Shown one piece after another: positions 56,101 to 57,671 of a stretch of 64,000 nucleotides of DNA. The DNA is from Patiria miniata (lineage: Eukaryota > Echinodermata > Asteroidea > Valvatida > Asterinidae). Every line of letters begins with the position of its first letter. Position 1 is the stretch's first letter. The position numbers and the translations under genes are program-made. The DNA is taken from the NCBI RefSeq assembly GCF_015706575.1, contig NW_024037076.1, positions 434,001 to 498,000 of the forward strand. Reading direction: 5' to 3'. The notes beneath the pieces are model-generated. The model was not told the origin of the DNA. It saw only the letters and a program-made list of their open reading frames with translations, and did not search any database.

Positions 56101-57671
56101 ATATTCATAATGACGTATTGCACTATCATTGGCCATCTCATGCGACGTCTCATGCGACGTCATGGTTATCGATGTCATGCGTATAACGTACCGCTGTTCC
56201 AGACACTTCAATCAGTTTTGACCGGCTGCTTCAACTCAGATCTGCACTACATGTGCATGCAAAATGTGCTCCAAAAACACATTTTTACCAATTTTTTTTC
56301 GCATGTCCACTCTTTCCTGGATTCCTCTTGGTTGAAATCACAAGGTAAGGTGAAAATTTGGATGTTTGGCGGCAGGTAAGTGGTGTCCGGTTGGCAGAAT
56401 TTTTTCACAACATTTTTAATGTTTATTTAAATTTTATCCCCAAACTCCCCTCAAAAATCCAAACCCTGCCCTTTATCTATGACAAGTTCTTAGGTAGTGG
56501 CAGCCGTAGTTACGTGATTTTCAACTGGTGCTAATCTGCTATCGTTACGGTAATTGCAAAATCGCCATTGCGAATCTACATGTACAGTCGAGTCTCGTTA
56601 ATACAAACTCGTTCGGACCTAAGAGGAACATCAGTCCCATTCATTGTGCACATAAATGCACAGTCAGGACGAAGCCTTTGTTTGTTATAACCAGAAGTTT
56701 GTATTAACAGAGTTTGTACTAACGAGATTAGACTGTATATCACATTTATAGCTACCGGTACTCGTACAACCAGAACGCTTCAGTAGCTCGATTGGTTACC
56801 ATGTGGTTACACGTTCGACAACTGAACCGCGTTGTTAATTTAATTAATTTTTTTTTCATAGTTTTCTTTCCTTTCATGTTTTTAATCAATTTGTTTTTAT
56901 TTTAAACACGTTTAAGTATATTTCTTTTTCTTCGTAATCTGTGGCTTTGGAGGATTTTTTTAAAATGGGAAATAAAGTCCAAGAACCATTCGGTTGAATG
57001 ATAGTCTGGTTCCAACAGCCAAAGACCGTAATGGTGAATACTATTATTAGGTCATGGAGCCAGACGATGCCGTAACGCGTAACGATAGCAGTTGAAAATT
57101 GCATATTTACAGCTGCCGTAACCAAAAAGCACTACGCTGTTCAAATTGATGTCACCAACTAGTTTGGTATTTACAATTAATCACATAAAATAAAAGTTGA
57201 TTTTGTTCTCCTAGGGAACGGGGCCCTTCACCATACGATCTCCCTCCATTTCAATAAAATATGGTCATGGATGCCACTCCCACTTTTTAGGCCAAGGATT
57301 TTTAACACAATTGTCAATACCCAAGTGAAATACTACTGAAAAGTTAACACGAGTAGCACTTGTCAAATAAAAATGAGATCATCACAGCTGCGACACGACA
57401 AACCAATCAAACAGATAAGACATGTGTCACATTACATTTAGACCTAGGCTATAGGGTAATGATTTATGAATATTCGGCGGTGGTTTGCGACCGTACCACG
57501 GCCCACGCCATATCACATGCACGCCGATTTCGACGACGATCGACCCTTTGAGTTTGAGTTTGAGAAAATGACGGTAAAATTCACGGTATCTGGGGTGATA
57601 ACACAGCAACTTAAAGGGTGGCCCCTGCGTCTTACTACTTGACAATTCACTTACTTGAGTCTGCAGTCCAT
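1276..57671 (-). CDS. DENND1: DENND1/connecdenn, 22-exon gene (overall span)
   Basis: DENN-domain guanine nucleotide exchange factor. The DENND1 family activates Rab35 at clathrin-coated membranes and endosomes. I joined 22 minus-strand exons, all with AG acceptors and GT donors and in consistent phase, giving 919 codons to a stop at 1276 (888 if a donor in the last exon is used). Residues about 1-120 form the uDENN part, with starting peptide MDCRLKENPE and block RFGFCR. Residues 150-300 form the DENN core, with [31 protein letters not shown] and PFLVG. Residues 300-440 form the dDENN part, with [10 protein letters not shown] and FIDSRLQL. The tail is Ser/Pro-rich with PPPPIPP (664-670), NPF (864-866) and DPF (876-878), typical EH and AP-2 adaptor motifs. 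The start matches vertebrate DENND1B (MDCR) as I remember it. Whether this is a single pre-duplication DENND1 or an A/B/C orthologue needs a tree. Confidence 0.93.
2815..3308. mobile_element. MITE with 36-bp terminal inverted repeats
   Basis: The arms 2813-2848 and 3273-3308 (GAGTTAGCGCTCTAGTAATT...) are inverted copies with one mismatch. The octamer TTTTTATC occurs at 2807-2814 and again at 3309-3316, consistent with an 8 bp target-site duplication. There is no transposase. Confidence 0.85.
3734..4278. mobile_element. TTAA-bounded MITE, family B
   Basis: It starts TTAAAGGTATAGTCCATAAT and ends with ATGATGGACT...GCTTTAA, flanked by TTAA. Other copies or parts are at 38352-38735, 38756-39274, 20654-21544 (nested), 32395-33065, 50140-50395 and 63770-64000. 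A shared inner tag is AACCTGATGAAGTTTCAGCT. Confidence 0.85.
4757..4869 (+). repeat. Dispersed repeat fragment (GCAAACCCCTTCTCTTAGC)
   Basis: It is near-identical to 46365-46490: the same GGGTTCTTTAACGTGCAT and CACACGGGACCTA blocks. It is truncated at its end by the TTAA element at 4870. Confidence 0.8.
4870..5326. mobile_element. piggyBac-like MITE (TTAACTCTTTCAGTGCC ends)
   Basis: The left end TTAACTCTTTCAGTGCC and right end GGCACTGAAAGAGTTAA-type sequence are inverted and lie inside TTAA at each side. The TTAA target and CYCTTTCA terminus are typical of piggyBac-derived MITEs. 457 bp, no coding capacity. Confidence 0.82.
5827..6352. mobile_element. TTAA-bounded MITE, family A (copy 1)
   Basis: It starts TTAAAGGGATTGTACAATAT and ends GCAAATGTTGTATATTCCCT then TTAA. 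The centre contains a GGTCGGCCGACTAGCGTTGG palindrome. This is the most abundant repeat in the window, in both orientations. Confidence 0.92.
6860..7151. repeat. Imperfect ~150-bp duplication
   Basis: The segment 6912-7020 (AAATTGCACAATATTTATCTGAAATATGATTCC pattern) is repeated with changes at about 7063-7150. No exon is evident. A 5' part from 6353 to 6860 shows nothing recognisable. Confidence 0.5.
7152..7737. mobile_element. TIR element, CATATGGGTCATT ends
   Basis: The left end CATATGGGTCATTCCACCGG followed by GTTGGGGAA and the right end TTCCCAACCCGGTAAAATGA followed by CCCATAT are inverted repeats of about 27 bp. The plus-strand frame spanning it (7187-7771) runs through both ends and looks fortuitous. 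Confidence 0.8.
8481..8963. mobile_element. MITE, CTTATGGGTGCAGRCCAGTAAA ends (copy 1)
   Basis: The ends CATAAGGGTGCAGGCCAGTA and TTTACTGGTGTGCAACCATA are inverted. The body (GGCCAAATCACGATTTGCAT...) matches the copy at 19887-20371 throughout. Confidence 0.85.
9190..9545 (-). mobile_element. tRNA-derived SINE
   Basis: On the minus strand a tRNA-like head (GTGG...CTCGTGGTCT, then GGTTGTGGGTTCGAGTCC) is followed by the CTTTGGGCAAGGCACTTTGT body and a GGAGTAAATGGGTACC segment. The same layout occurs at 30258-30575. Confidence 0.8.
9593..9779 (-). CDS. DENND1: DENND1 coding exon 21
   Basis: 187 bp, acceptor TTCTATAG, donor GTAAG. It reads [20 protein letters not shown] ... [20 protein letters not shown], an acidic helix like the vertebrate DLLED...SLEDLR segment. 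It opens in phase 2 and closes in phase 0. Confidence 0.9.
9945..10143. mobile_element. Family A MITE fragment
   Basis: It contains the GGTCGGCCGACCAGCGTTGG core and the terminal GCAAATGTTGTATATTCCCT then TTAA. The other half is missing or too diverged. Confidence 0.82.
10488..11444. mobile_element. Large foldback element
   Basis: Arms 10595-10796 and 11124-11318 are inverted copies of about 200 bp; both include AACGTTAAACTTGTACGTGT and GAATTCCATATG. Short outer ends (ATGATCCTATAGCCCAGGT and ACCTGGGCTAATGATCCTA) are also inverted. A hairpin TGGACTCCCTCC...GGGAGTCCA sits at 11384-11423. Confidence 0.85.
11461..11555 (-). CDS. DENND1: DENND1 coding exon 20
   Basis: 95 bp, acceptor ATTTTCACAG, donor GTGCGT. 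It reads [20 protein letters not shown], then [11 protein letters not shown]. It supplies the phase-2 exit that exon 21 requires, which strongly supports it despite a non-consensus donor. The end of a foldback element lies about 10-15 bp past the donor. Confidence 0.82.
12060..12215 (-). mobile_element. tRNA-derived SINE
   Basis: Minus strand: GTTGGCGTAGCGGTACTTTC (A-box side) and GGGTTCGAATCCCGCC (B box), followed by GGGTTTTCC...TCTAGGGTTTTCCTCCC. There is no folding into a full tRNA beyond the promoter boxes. Confidence 0.82.
12256..12972. mobile_element. Degenerate MITE, family C, with internal insertion
   Basis: The ends ACCAAAAAAATCTTCAGTTT and AAACTGAAGACTTCTTTTTT are inverted and resemble the GTCTCCGGTTTCTGGTATG ends of family C. 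About 300 bp (12530-12840) absent from other copies is inserted. Confidence 0.7.
13556..13815 (-). mobile_element. tRNA-derived SINE
   Basis: Minus strand head GTGTGGCCTAGTGGTTAGGA and B box GGGGTTCGAATCC, then CTTGGGCAAGCCACTTCACC and CACCCAGGAGTATAAATGGG. This is the most complete SINE copy in the window. Confidence 0.88.
14674..15040. mobile_element. Foldback family D, truncated copy
   Basis: It begins TACAGGATGAGTGAAAAAAC and folds on itself around ACACATCCCTTTGTGATTTG. Arms carry GTTCTGTCAACGGATCACAA and its complement. The right outer end is missing compared with 21010-21509. Confidence 0.82.
15376..15561. repeat. Long inverted repeat (~80-bp arms)
   Basis: The left arm ATTCGCTCTTTTCACACT...ATTGTGTAAAGTTGCC-complement and the right arm ending GTGTGAAAAGAGCGAAT are inverted with few mismatches; the loop is about 30 bp (GATCTAAACCCTGGCATGCG). 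Confidence 0.88.
15902..16060 (-). CDS. DENND1: DENND1 coding exon 19
   Basis: 159 bp, acceptor TCCCACAG, donor GTAAGC. In the spliced phase it reads [20 protein letters not shown], then a Ser/Pro-rich stretch ending TTVDVRR. Another frame looks proline-rich but is out of phase. This is the start of the disordered tail. Confidence 0.87.
16061..16780 (-). other. DENND1: DENND1 intron 18 with SINE
   Basis: 720 bp. A SINE fragment in minus orientation spans 16262-16665 (CTTGAGCAAGACACTGCGTC; GGTTGTGGGTTTGAGTC). It is split by a run of more than 20 G at 16503-16527 and a purine-rich tract. Confidence 0.7.
16781..16840 (-). CDS. DENND1: DENND1 coding exon 18
   Basis: 60 bp, acceptor AATTTAG, donor GTGAG. 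It reads [20 protein letters not shown], equivalent to KFAKDHAKMGIKEVKNRLKQ at the end of the conserved region. Confidence 0.9.
16961..17494. mobile_element. Family A MITE (copy)
   Basis: It starts AAAAAGGGAATGTACATGTA and ends GCAAATGTTGTACCTTCCCT then TTAA at 17491-17494. The core reads CAACGCTGGTCTGCCGACCA. It abuts the next element, sharing one TTAA. Confidence 0.9.
17491..18089. mobile_element. piggyBac-like MITE (TTAACCCTTTCATTACCA ends)
   Basis: The left end TTAACCCTTTCATTACCA and the right end ATGGTAAGGAAAGGGTTAA are inverted, with TTAA on both sides. About 600 bp with an internal inverted repeat (CATACCTCAA...TTGAGGTATG). No transposase. Confidence 0.85.
18185..18310. repeat. CACAAGYC short tandem repeat
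   Basis: Repeats of TCACAAGTCCACACAAGCCA and ATCATAAGCTATCACAAG. It is the inverse orientation of the CTTGTGA array that starts about 100 bp later. Confidence 0.8.
18405..19075. repeat. CTTGTGATTGA minisatellite, ~650 bp
   Basis: About 60 copies of an 11-mer (with 10-mer variants) of the form CTTGTGAYTGA. On the DENND1 strand it translates as a Ser/Gln/His/Lys-rich repeat in an open frame, but this is intronic. Its proximal edge is ~30 bp from the exon 17 donor. Confidence 0.97.
19103..19138 (-). CDS. DENND1: DENND1 coding exon 17 (36-bp microexon)
   Basis: Acceptor GTTTACAG, donor GTAAC. It reads [12 protein letters not shown], matching ANPAMKTVYKFA. A ~650 bp CTTGTGATTGA minisatellite begins about 30 bp after the donor. 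Confidence 0.85.
19139..20519 (-). other. DENND1: DENND1 intron 16
   Basis: 1.4 kb. It has an ACATGT tract near 19850-19885 and the MITE at 19887-20371. The section 19139-19850 has no repeat or exon I can name. Confidence 0.65.
19887..20371. mobile_element. MITE, CTTATGGGTGCAGRCCAGTAAA ends (copy 2)
   Basis: The ends CCTTATGGGTGCAGACCAGT and TACTGGTCTGCTACCTTATG are inverted repeats of ~23 bp. The body is colinear with 8481-8963. Confidence 0.9.
20520..20552 (-). CDS. DENND1: DENND1 coding exon 16 (33-bp microexon)
   Basis: Acceptor TTAACAG, donor GTAGGA. It reads [11 protein letters not shown]. It keeps phase 0 on both sides, so it could be skipped without a frameshift. It sits between exons 15 and 17 where vertebrates have GAILNTVKTK. 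Confidence 0.75.
20654..21544. mobile_element. Family B MITE interrupted by foldback D
   Basis: The left part (TATTAAAGGCACGTAGGATA..., TTGAAGTTTCAGCTCAGTGG) and right part (TTTTTGGGATGAATGCAAAT) are one element. The joint corresponds to the TTTGGTAGGTTGCTTTTGGG stretch of intact copies, so the foldback entered a pre-existing element. Confidence 0.85.
21010..21509. mobile_element. Foldback family D, complete (TA-flanked)
   Basis: The ends CAGGGTGAGTAAAAAAAAAA and TTTTTTTTTACTCGCCCTG are inverted, flanked by TA on each side. Arms of about 240 bp meet near 21260. The TA target and CAGGG terminus suggest a Tc1/mariner-mobilised foldback; there is no transposase. Other copies are at 14674 and 37471. 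Confidence 0.9.
21982..22361. mobile_element. MITE family C (copy)
   Basis: The end AAAAAAGTCTCTGGTTTCTG pairs with CAGAAACCGGAGACTTTTTG. The inner block ATCATAACCCCATCTAAAAA is shared, in reverse orientation, with 34922-35295 and 55421-55765. Confidence 0.9.
23600..23925. mobile_element. Short MITE (TGTTTAGCGTCC ends)
   Basis: AAAAAACATGTTTAGCGTCC at the left and GGACGCTAAACATTTTTTAA at the right are inverted. The inner sequence has AAGATGGCCACC/GGTGGCC blocks. About 320 bp. Confidence 0.75.
24153..24259 (-). CDS. DENND1: DENND1 coding exon 15
   Basis: 107 bp, acceptor GTGAAAG, donor GTAGGA. It reads [20 protein letters not shown], then [16 protein letters not shown]. It is basic and helical, at the position of the vertebrate L..WL.TV.KG segment. 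The acceptor is weak in pyrimidines but the phase is right. Confidence 0.85.
24420..25370. repeat. ACTTGTGAGG / ACTTGTGATGG minisatellite, ~950 bp
   Basis: About 80 units of GGACTTGTGA with ATGG and TATGG variants, arranged as higher-order blocks; the segment 24424-24760 is closely repeated at 24905-25220. It fills most of DENND1 intron 14. Confidence 0.97.
25411..25501 (-). CDS. DENND1: DENND1 coding exon 14
   Basis: 91 bp, acceptor GTCAACAG, donor GTAAGA. It reads [20 protein letters not shown], then [10 protein letters not shown], matching FIDGRLDLLNSGEGFSDVFEEEI. A 0.95 kb CTTGTGA minisatellite starts about 40 bp beyond the donor. Confidence 0.96.
25885..26110 (+). mobile_element. tRNA-derived SINE
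   Basis: A box GGTGGCGAGTGCGTAAAGCG and B box TGGTTCGATTCCCGGC are spaced as in a tRNA promoter, followed by TTCTCCGGGATCTCTGGTTT and TCCTCCCTC. The relative at 37890-38020 has the same order on the minus strand. Confidence 0.88.
26219..28212 (-). mobile_element. Penelope-like retroelement, 5'-truncated
   Basis: Minus-strand element with a coding part and a ~440 bp 3' untranslated tail. It is bounded by the same 12-mer TAATTATTATTT at 26219-26230 and 28201-28212, consistent with a target-site duplication. It lies in the same orientation as DENND1. I see no long terminal repeat copy and no clear hammerhead core. Confidence 0.85.
26669..28199 (-). CDS. Penelope-like RT plus GIY-YIG endonuclease (partial)
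   Basis: A 509-codon frame, open from the truncation to the stop without a break. The reverse transcriptase part shows [11 protein letters not shown] (motif A region), [30 protein letters not shown] (catalytic DD) and THFLDVTV. After a linker with CSSRCVVC, the GIY-YIG nuclease part reads [20 protein letters not shown], then [10 protein letters not shown] and [10 protein letters not shown] followed by GIY-YIG is the hallmark of endonuclease-bearing Penelope-like elements. The N-terminal RT portion is missing, so no native start exists. Confidence 0.93.
28234..28335 (-). CDS. DENND1: DENND1 coding exon 13
   Basis: 102 bp, acceptor GCATAG, donor GTATGT. It reads [20 protein letters not shown] and [11 protein letters not shown], equivalent to FCEEAFV..RS..MRQFL...LQLFKQ. 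A Penelope-like fragment begins about 33 bp past its donor. Confidence 0.95.
28381..28893. mobile_element. Family A MITE (copy)
   Basis: It starts TTTTTAAGGAAATATACAAC and ends GCAAATGTTGTATCTTCCCT then CTAA. The core is ATGGTCGGCCGACCAGCGTT. The ends have lost exact TTAA. Confidence 0.88.
30258..30575 (-). mobile_element. tRNA-derived SINE
   Basis: Minus strand: GTGCCGTGGCCTCGTGGTCT and GGTTGTGGGTCCAAGTCC, then GTCCTTGGGCAAGGCACTTT and a GGAGTAAATGGGTACC block. It ends about 50 bp before the exon 12 donor. Confidence 0.82.
30624..30755 (-). CDS. DENND1: DENND1 coding exon 12
   Basis: 132 bp, acceptor TGCCAG, donor GTGAGT. It reads [20 protein letters not shown], then [20 protein letters not shown]. 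The GDGVAR(A/S)FLK...GSYR.A motif is characteristic of the dDENN region. Confidence 0.97.
30756..31419 (-). other. DENND1: DENND1 intron 11
   Basis: 660 bp, AT-rich with a poly-C run near 31293-31310. Nothing recognisable. Confidence 0.6.
31420..31521 (-). CDS. DENND1: DENND1 coding exon 11
   Basis: 102 bp, acceptor TTTCAG, donor GTAAG. It reads [20 protein letters not shown] and [14 protein letters not shown], the [27 protein letters not shown] block. Confidence 0.97.
31744..32110 (+). repeat. ~188-bp tandem duplication with SINE body
   Basis: GGTGTTGTGTCCTTGGGCAA and CACTTTACCCTTTTTGG occur at about 31752 and 31940, followed by matching TTGACAAAAAC/GGGGTGCAA ends. The second unit ends about 60 bp past the exon 10 donor. 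Confidence 0.8.
32172..32318 (-). CDS. DENND1: DENND1 coding exon 10 (DENN core)
   Basis: 147 bp, acceptor TTTGCAG, donor GTAAG. It contains [20 protein letters not shown] and [20 protein letters not shown], nearly identical to vertebrate DENND1A/B. This exon fixes the family assignment. Confidence 0.98.
32319..33161 (-). other. DENND1: DENND1 intron 9, family B remnant
   Basis: Diverged family B sequence from about 32395 to 33065 (CATTTTGTTCGTTCTAAATA, CTGATCGTTGAAAATCACCT). Inside it, an inverted pair (GAATTCAGG-type CAATGCAGTGCGCCACCAAG near 32557 and CTTGGTGGCGCACTGCACTG near 32871) marks a further insertion. Confidence 0.65.
33162..33210 (-). CDS. DENND1: DENND1 coding exon 9
   Basis: 49 bp, acceptor TTTGCAG, donor GTGAGT. 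It reads [16 protein letters not shown], the ML(H/Y)ERRI(V/L)I..SKLS strand of the DENN core. Confidence 0.94.
33304..33531. mobile_element. MITE family E (copy 1)
   Basis: The left end CGGCCAAAAAAAAAAAATAC followed by TTCTGCTTCCG and the right end CGGAAGCAGAACTATTAATT followed by TTTTGGCC are inverted. It matches 44520-44785. Confidence 0.88.
33532..34305. other. DENND1: Rest of DENND1 intron 8, 5' section
   Basis: No exon seen. A long plus-strand frame (33833-34156) has no recognisable domain and overlaps repeat-like sequence with CATTGGTTG (CCAAT) motifs. Confidence 0.5.
34306..34470. repeat. Near-perfect palindrome (~75-bp arms)
   Basis: The arm 34306-34381 and its complement 34395-34470 flank a 13 bp loop (GAGCCGGAGGCGA). 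The inner 44 bp, including TAGAGTCTGGGTGCTGATAA, match exactly. As RNA or single-stranded DNA it would form a long hairpin. Confidence 0.93.
34475..34738. repeat. Second foldback (~64-bp arms)
   Basis: GATGTCATCGCGACATCTTC...CACTCCGGTCATGTGACCA (34506-34563) is inverted at 34625-34688. Short outer ends TTAGATACC and GGTATCTAA are also inverted. It follows the preceding palindrome directly. Confidence 0.88.
34922..35295. mobile_element. MITE family C (copy)
   Basis: It starts TTAAGGCCAAAAAAAAAGTC and ends GACTTTTTTTGTGTGGCCTA. The body includes GATGGGGTTATGATCGAGAA and a CGCCGCACCACTTTTT block. Its right end is 44 bp from the exon 8 donor. Confidence 0.92.
35340..35401 (-). CDS. DENND1: DENND1 coding exon 8
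   Basis: 62 bp, acceptor CCTACAG, donor GTAAG. It reads [20 protein letters not shown], matching RNLTEYFVAVDVNNMLQLY. A MITE (34922-35295) ends 44 bp past the donor. Confidence 0.92.
35402..36421 (-). other. DENND1: DENND1 intron 7
   Basis: 1.0 kb. It carries a poly-G run at 36199-36216. No exon or element was identified. Confidence 0.6.
36422..36475 (-). CDS. DENND1: DENND1 coding exon 7
   Basis: 54 bp, acceptor GTTTCAG, donor GTAAGT. It reads [18 protein letters not shown], equivalent to the SYF..PD...LPTIPE segment that precedes NLTEYF in vertebrates. Confidence 0.85.
36560..37230. repeat. Degenerate tandem repeat in DENND1 intron 6
   Basis: TGGCCACAGCACCCCTTTTA recurs at about 36698, 36917 and 37071, with partial forms at 36829 and 37213, each preceded by CCAGTAAACAAGATTTTCTG-like sequence. 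Units are roughly 150 bp with insertions. A SINE-like CTTGGCAAGACGCTTTACTC lies at the start. Confidence 0.8.
37255..37359 (-). CDS. DENND1: DENND1 coding exon 6
   Basis: 105 bp, acceptor TTTGCAG, donor GTAGGT. It reads [20 protein letters not shown], then a segment ending EGDTPV. It corresponds to the variable linker between the uDENN and DENN core, so similarity is low but phase and position fit. Confidence 0.85.
37471..37760. mobile_element. Foldback family D, truncated copy
   Basis: TA followed by CAGTGTGAGTAAAAAAAAAA and GAAACCCAAATGTCGGGACT, colinear with the left arm of 21010-21509, then lost after the centre. Confidence 0.85.
37890..38020 (-). mobile_element. tRNA-derived SINE
   Basis: Minus strand: GGTGGCTAGTTTGTAAAAAT then CCACTGTGGCCCGGGTTCGATTCCC (B box), and TCTCCTGTGCC, TCCGGTTTTCCTCCCTC. 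It belongs to the family seen at 25885. Confidence 0.87.
38215..38284 (-). CDS. DENND1: DENND1 coding exon 5
   Basis: 70 bp, acceptor CGCCAG, donor GTAAC. It reads [19 protein letters not shown], matching the SYLPWFEVYYKLLN block, and restores phase 0. Confidence 0.95.
38352..38735. mobile_element. Family B MITE fragment
   Basis: TTTGCTTTTCATGCATTTTG to TACTTTTGGGATAAATGTAA, colinear with the 20654 element. The outer ends are degraded. Confidence 0.8.
38756..39274. mobile_element. TTAA-bounded MITE, family B (complete)
   Basis: It starts TTAAAGATATAGTCCATCAT and ends ATGATGGACTATAGCTTTAA. TIRs of ~23 bp. An inner inverted pair surrounds the CCTACGGTGCGTCTTAAGAC / GACGCACCG core. Confidence 0.92.
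39316..39429 (-). CDS. DENND1: DENND1 coding exon 4
   Basis: 114 bp, acceptor CTTGCAG, donor GTAGGT. It reads [20 protein letters not shown], then a Pro/Gly stretch and KCLCIL. This is the most diagnostic uDENN block (vertebrate [17 protein letters not shown]). Confidence 0.95.
39574..40200. mobile_element. hAT-type nonautonomous element with perfect 8-bp TSD
   Basis: The ends CAGAGTTGTAATGA and TCGTTACAACTCTG are inverted. The octamer CAGACTCC stands immediately outside both ends (39566-39573 and 40201-40208). Both flanks of the body are arrays of GACTCGACTCGAGTCA. No transposase; the central ~250 bp is unique sequence. Confidence 0.95.
40607..40737. repeat. Inverted repeat (ATATTGAGTGGCT arms)
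   Basis: AAATATTGAGTGGCTTTAAA...AATGGGAGGAAT and its complement ATTCCTCCCATT...GCCACTCAATATTT. Arms of about 55 bp with mismatches. Confidence 0.85.
41256..41402. repeat. Inverted repeat (CAAATATTGACTGCT arms)
   Basis: CAAATATTGACTGCT...GTAAAACTATAGCC and GGCTATAGTTTTACC...GCAGTCAATATTTG form arms of ~65 bp around TCTATTAGTAG. The loop sits between two copies of ATCCATGGAG-type sequence. It lies about 90 bp past the exon 3 donor. Confidence 0.88.
41491..41584 (-). CDS. DENND1: DENND1 coding exon 3
   Basis: 94 bp, acceptor TTTCAG, donor GTAGGT. It reads ...[10 protein letters not shown]...[13 protein letters not shown], aligning with the FPEDF...PKFCFPFDV block of the uDENN domain. It enters in phase 1 and leaves in phase 2. 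Confidence 0.93.
43085..43942. mobile_element. Element with ~85-bp tandem array and TTAACCCTAAC ends
   Basis: The left ATTAACCCTAAC (43085) and right GTTAGGGTTAAT (43931-43942) are perfect 12 bp inverted ends. Between them are about eight units of CCATCAAAATCCTGCAGTAC ... AATCCCCCAGTGTGTGCAAT. A related terminal GTTAGGGTTAA occurs at 52170. Confidence 0.87.
44520..44785. mobile_element. MITE family E (copy 2)
   Basis: AAGGCCAAAAAAAAATAGTT followed by CTGCTTCCG at the left pairs with CGGAAGCAGAACTATTTTTT at the right. Internal GATTACATGGCATTTGAAAA is shared with 33304-33531. Confidence 0.9.
45290..45420. repeat. ACATGT-rich microsatellite region
   Basis: Runs of TACATGTACATGTACA with CACACA. 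Similar tracts at 19850-19885 and 54536-54594. They give spurious frames on both strands. Confidence 0.8.
45838..46120 (+). repeat. Dispersed repeat F, uninterrupted copy
   Basis: CAGGATTGACTGGCTGTGAC, GCTTTGACTGTAGGTGATTG and AGCCTGTGTCAGGCATGGCA occur in the same order at 52645-53705, where the copy is interrupted. Confidence 0.85.
46147..46545 (+). mobile_element. Dispersed retroelement-like repeat
   Basis: TTATATAGCGCACGTATCTA, CAAACCCCTTCTCTTAGCGA, GGGTTCTTTAACGTGCATAT, GGGCTTTACGTCCCATCCAA and AAGTGCCTTGCTCAAGAGCA. A second part-copy is at 4757. It begins with an (AAT)n tract. Confidence 0.75.
46646..48870. mobile_element. 2.2-kb element with ATATGGGCAATTCT ends
   Basis: ATATGGGCAATTCT at the left pairs with AAGAATTGCCCATAT at the right. 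Eight copies of the 14-mer CGTAATTCCGTTAC (either strand) occur near 47013, 47167, 47184, 47197, 48450, 48470, 48659 and 48840. A family A MITE is nested at 47442-47974. No transposase frame survives. Confidence 0.82.
47442..47974. mobile_element. Family A MITE (nested copy)
   Basis: It starts TTAAAGGGAATATACAACAT and ends CCAATGATGTACATTCCCTT then TAA. The core here lacks one arm (GGTGGTCGGCCGCGTTGG). It lies inside the 46646-48870 element. Confidence 0.92.
49241..49305 (-). CDS. DENND1: DENND1 coding exon 2
   Basis: 65 bp, acceptor TTTTGCAG, donor GTGAG. It reads [18 protein letters not shown] after the split Lys codon, close to the NPETTFEVYVEVA block of DENND1A. It is separated from exon 1 by an 8.3 kb repeat-filled intron. 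Confidence 0.92.
49589..50128. mobile_element. Family A MITE (copy)
   Basis: ACTAAAGGGAATATACAACA to TATTCCCTTTAA; core GTGGTCGGCCGACCACCGTT. About 290 bp from the exon 2 acceptor. Confidence 0.92.
50140..50395. mobile_element. Family B MITE remnant
   Basis: CACTGATCACGAAACATGAT, CAACTGACTGATCGCTGGAA and GTTTAGTACCAGTACGATCT are colinear with other family B copies; the 5' end is missing. Confidence 0.75.
50396..50866. other. DENND1: DENND1 intron 1 section without recognised feature
   Basis: About 470 bp with a CACACATATACAT microsatellite. The short frames on both strands show no domain. Confidence 0.5.
50867..51400. mobile_element. Family A MITE (copy)
   Basis: TTAAAGGGAATGTACAACAT to GTTGTATCTTCCCTTTAA; core GCTGGTCGGCCGACAAGCGT. 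Confidence 0.93.
51401..51750. mobile_element. Family A MITE, tandem partial copy
   Basis: It begins GATGAAACGGAGCAATTTAT, an internal point of the family, directly after the preceding element, and repeats to the TTAA end with core GGTTGGCCGACCAGCGTTGG. This looks like an unequal duplication of the element's 3' two-thirds. Confidence 0.9.
51780..52175. repeat. Short-unit repeat related to 43085 array
   Basis: CCTTAATCCTGCAAAATCCTCC, CCTTAATCCAGCAAAATCATCC-like and CCTCAATCTTGCAAAATCCT units, ending GAGGATTTGGAAAGGTTAGG. The CTAACC-type end resembles the 43085-43942 element. Confidence 0.7.
52176..52594. mobile_element. Family A MITE, diverged copy
   Basis: TGGCACCTAGTGTACGTCAT to CAAATGTTGTATATTAA; core ATGGTCAGCCAACAATCAT has lost palindromy. 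The left end is missing. Confidence 0.82.
52645..53705 (+). repeat. Dispersed repeat F, interrupted copy
   Basis: Left part 52645-52835 and right part 53625-53705 match 45838-46120 in order. The intervening ~790 bp contain a family A MITE (53013-53544). Confidence 0.8.
53013..53544. mobile_element. Family A MITE (copy)
   Basis: TTAAATGGAAAATACAACAT to GATGTACATTCCCTTTAA; core GGTGGTCGGCCGACCACTGT. Confidence 0.92.
53706..54969. other. DENND1: DENND1 intron 1 section without recognised gene
   Basis: No exon is supported. There is an ACATGT/CATACATGTACA tract at 54536-54594. The plus-strand frame at 54751-54966 has no recognisable domain. Confidence 0.5.
54970..55335 (+). mobile_element. SINE-derived repeat, two tandem bodies
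   Basis: GTTGTGTCCTTGGGCAAGTC with CACTTTACGCCAACTTGCCT at ~55028 and again CTTGTGTCCTTGGGCTAGCC at ~55178, each followed by CTCTCCACC(C)AGGAGT. The head near 54995 carries CAGAGGGTCAGGGGTTCGGA, a B-box-like sequence. Confidence 0.78.
55421..55765. mobile_element. MITE family C (copy)
   Basis: ATTAGGCCAAAAAAAAAAGT followed by CTCCGGTTTCTGG at the left, inverted as CCAGAAACCGGAGACTTTTT at the right. Slightly shorter than the 34922 copy through an internal deletion after GTTTTTTTTTCAATG. Confidence 0.92.
55937..56025 (-). mobile_element. tRNA-like SINE head
   Basis: Minus strand GCGCGGCCTAGCGGTTAAGA (A box) and GAGGTTCGAATCTCGATGAA (B box). The anticodon-arm region does not form a clean tRNA and there is no CTTGGGCAAG body. 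Confidence 0.65.
56026..57654. other. DENND1: DENND1 intron 1, promoter-proximal section
   Basis: 1.6 kb without recognised exon. A 56585-56735 pair (CGAGTCTCGTTAATACAAAC and GTTTGTACTAACGAGATTAG) is inverted and may be a short MITE. The rest is AT-rich. Confidence 0.55.
57655..57671 (-). CDS. DENND1: DENND1 coding exon 1
   Basis: It encodes MDCRL plus two bases of the next Lys codon, then a GTAAGT donor. The start has A at -3 and G at +4, a strong context. An upstream out-of-frame ATG lies 44 nt before it at 57715. This start was chosen because MDCR followed by exon 2 KENPE reproduces the DENND1 N-terminus. Confidence 0.88.
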
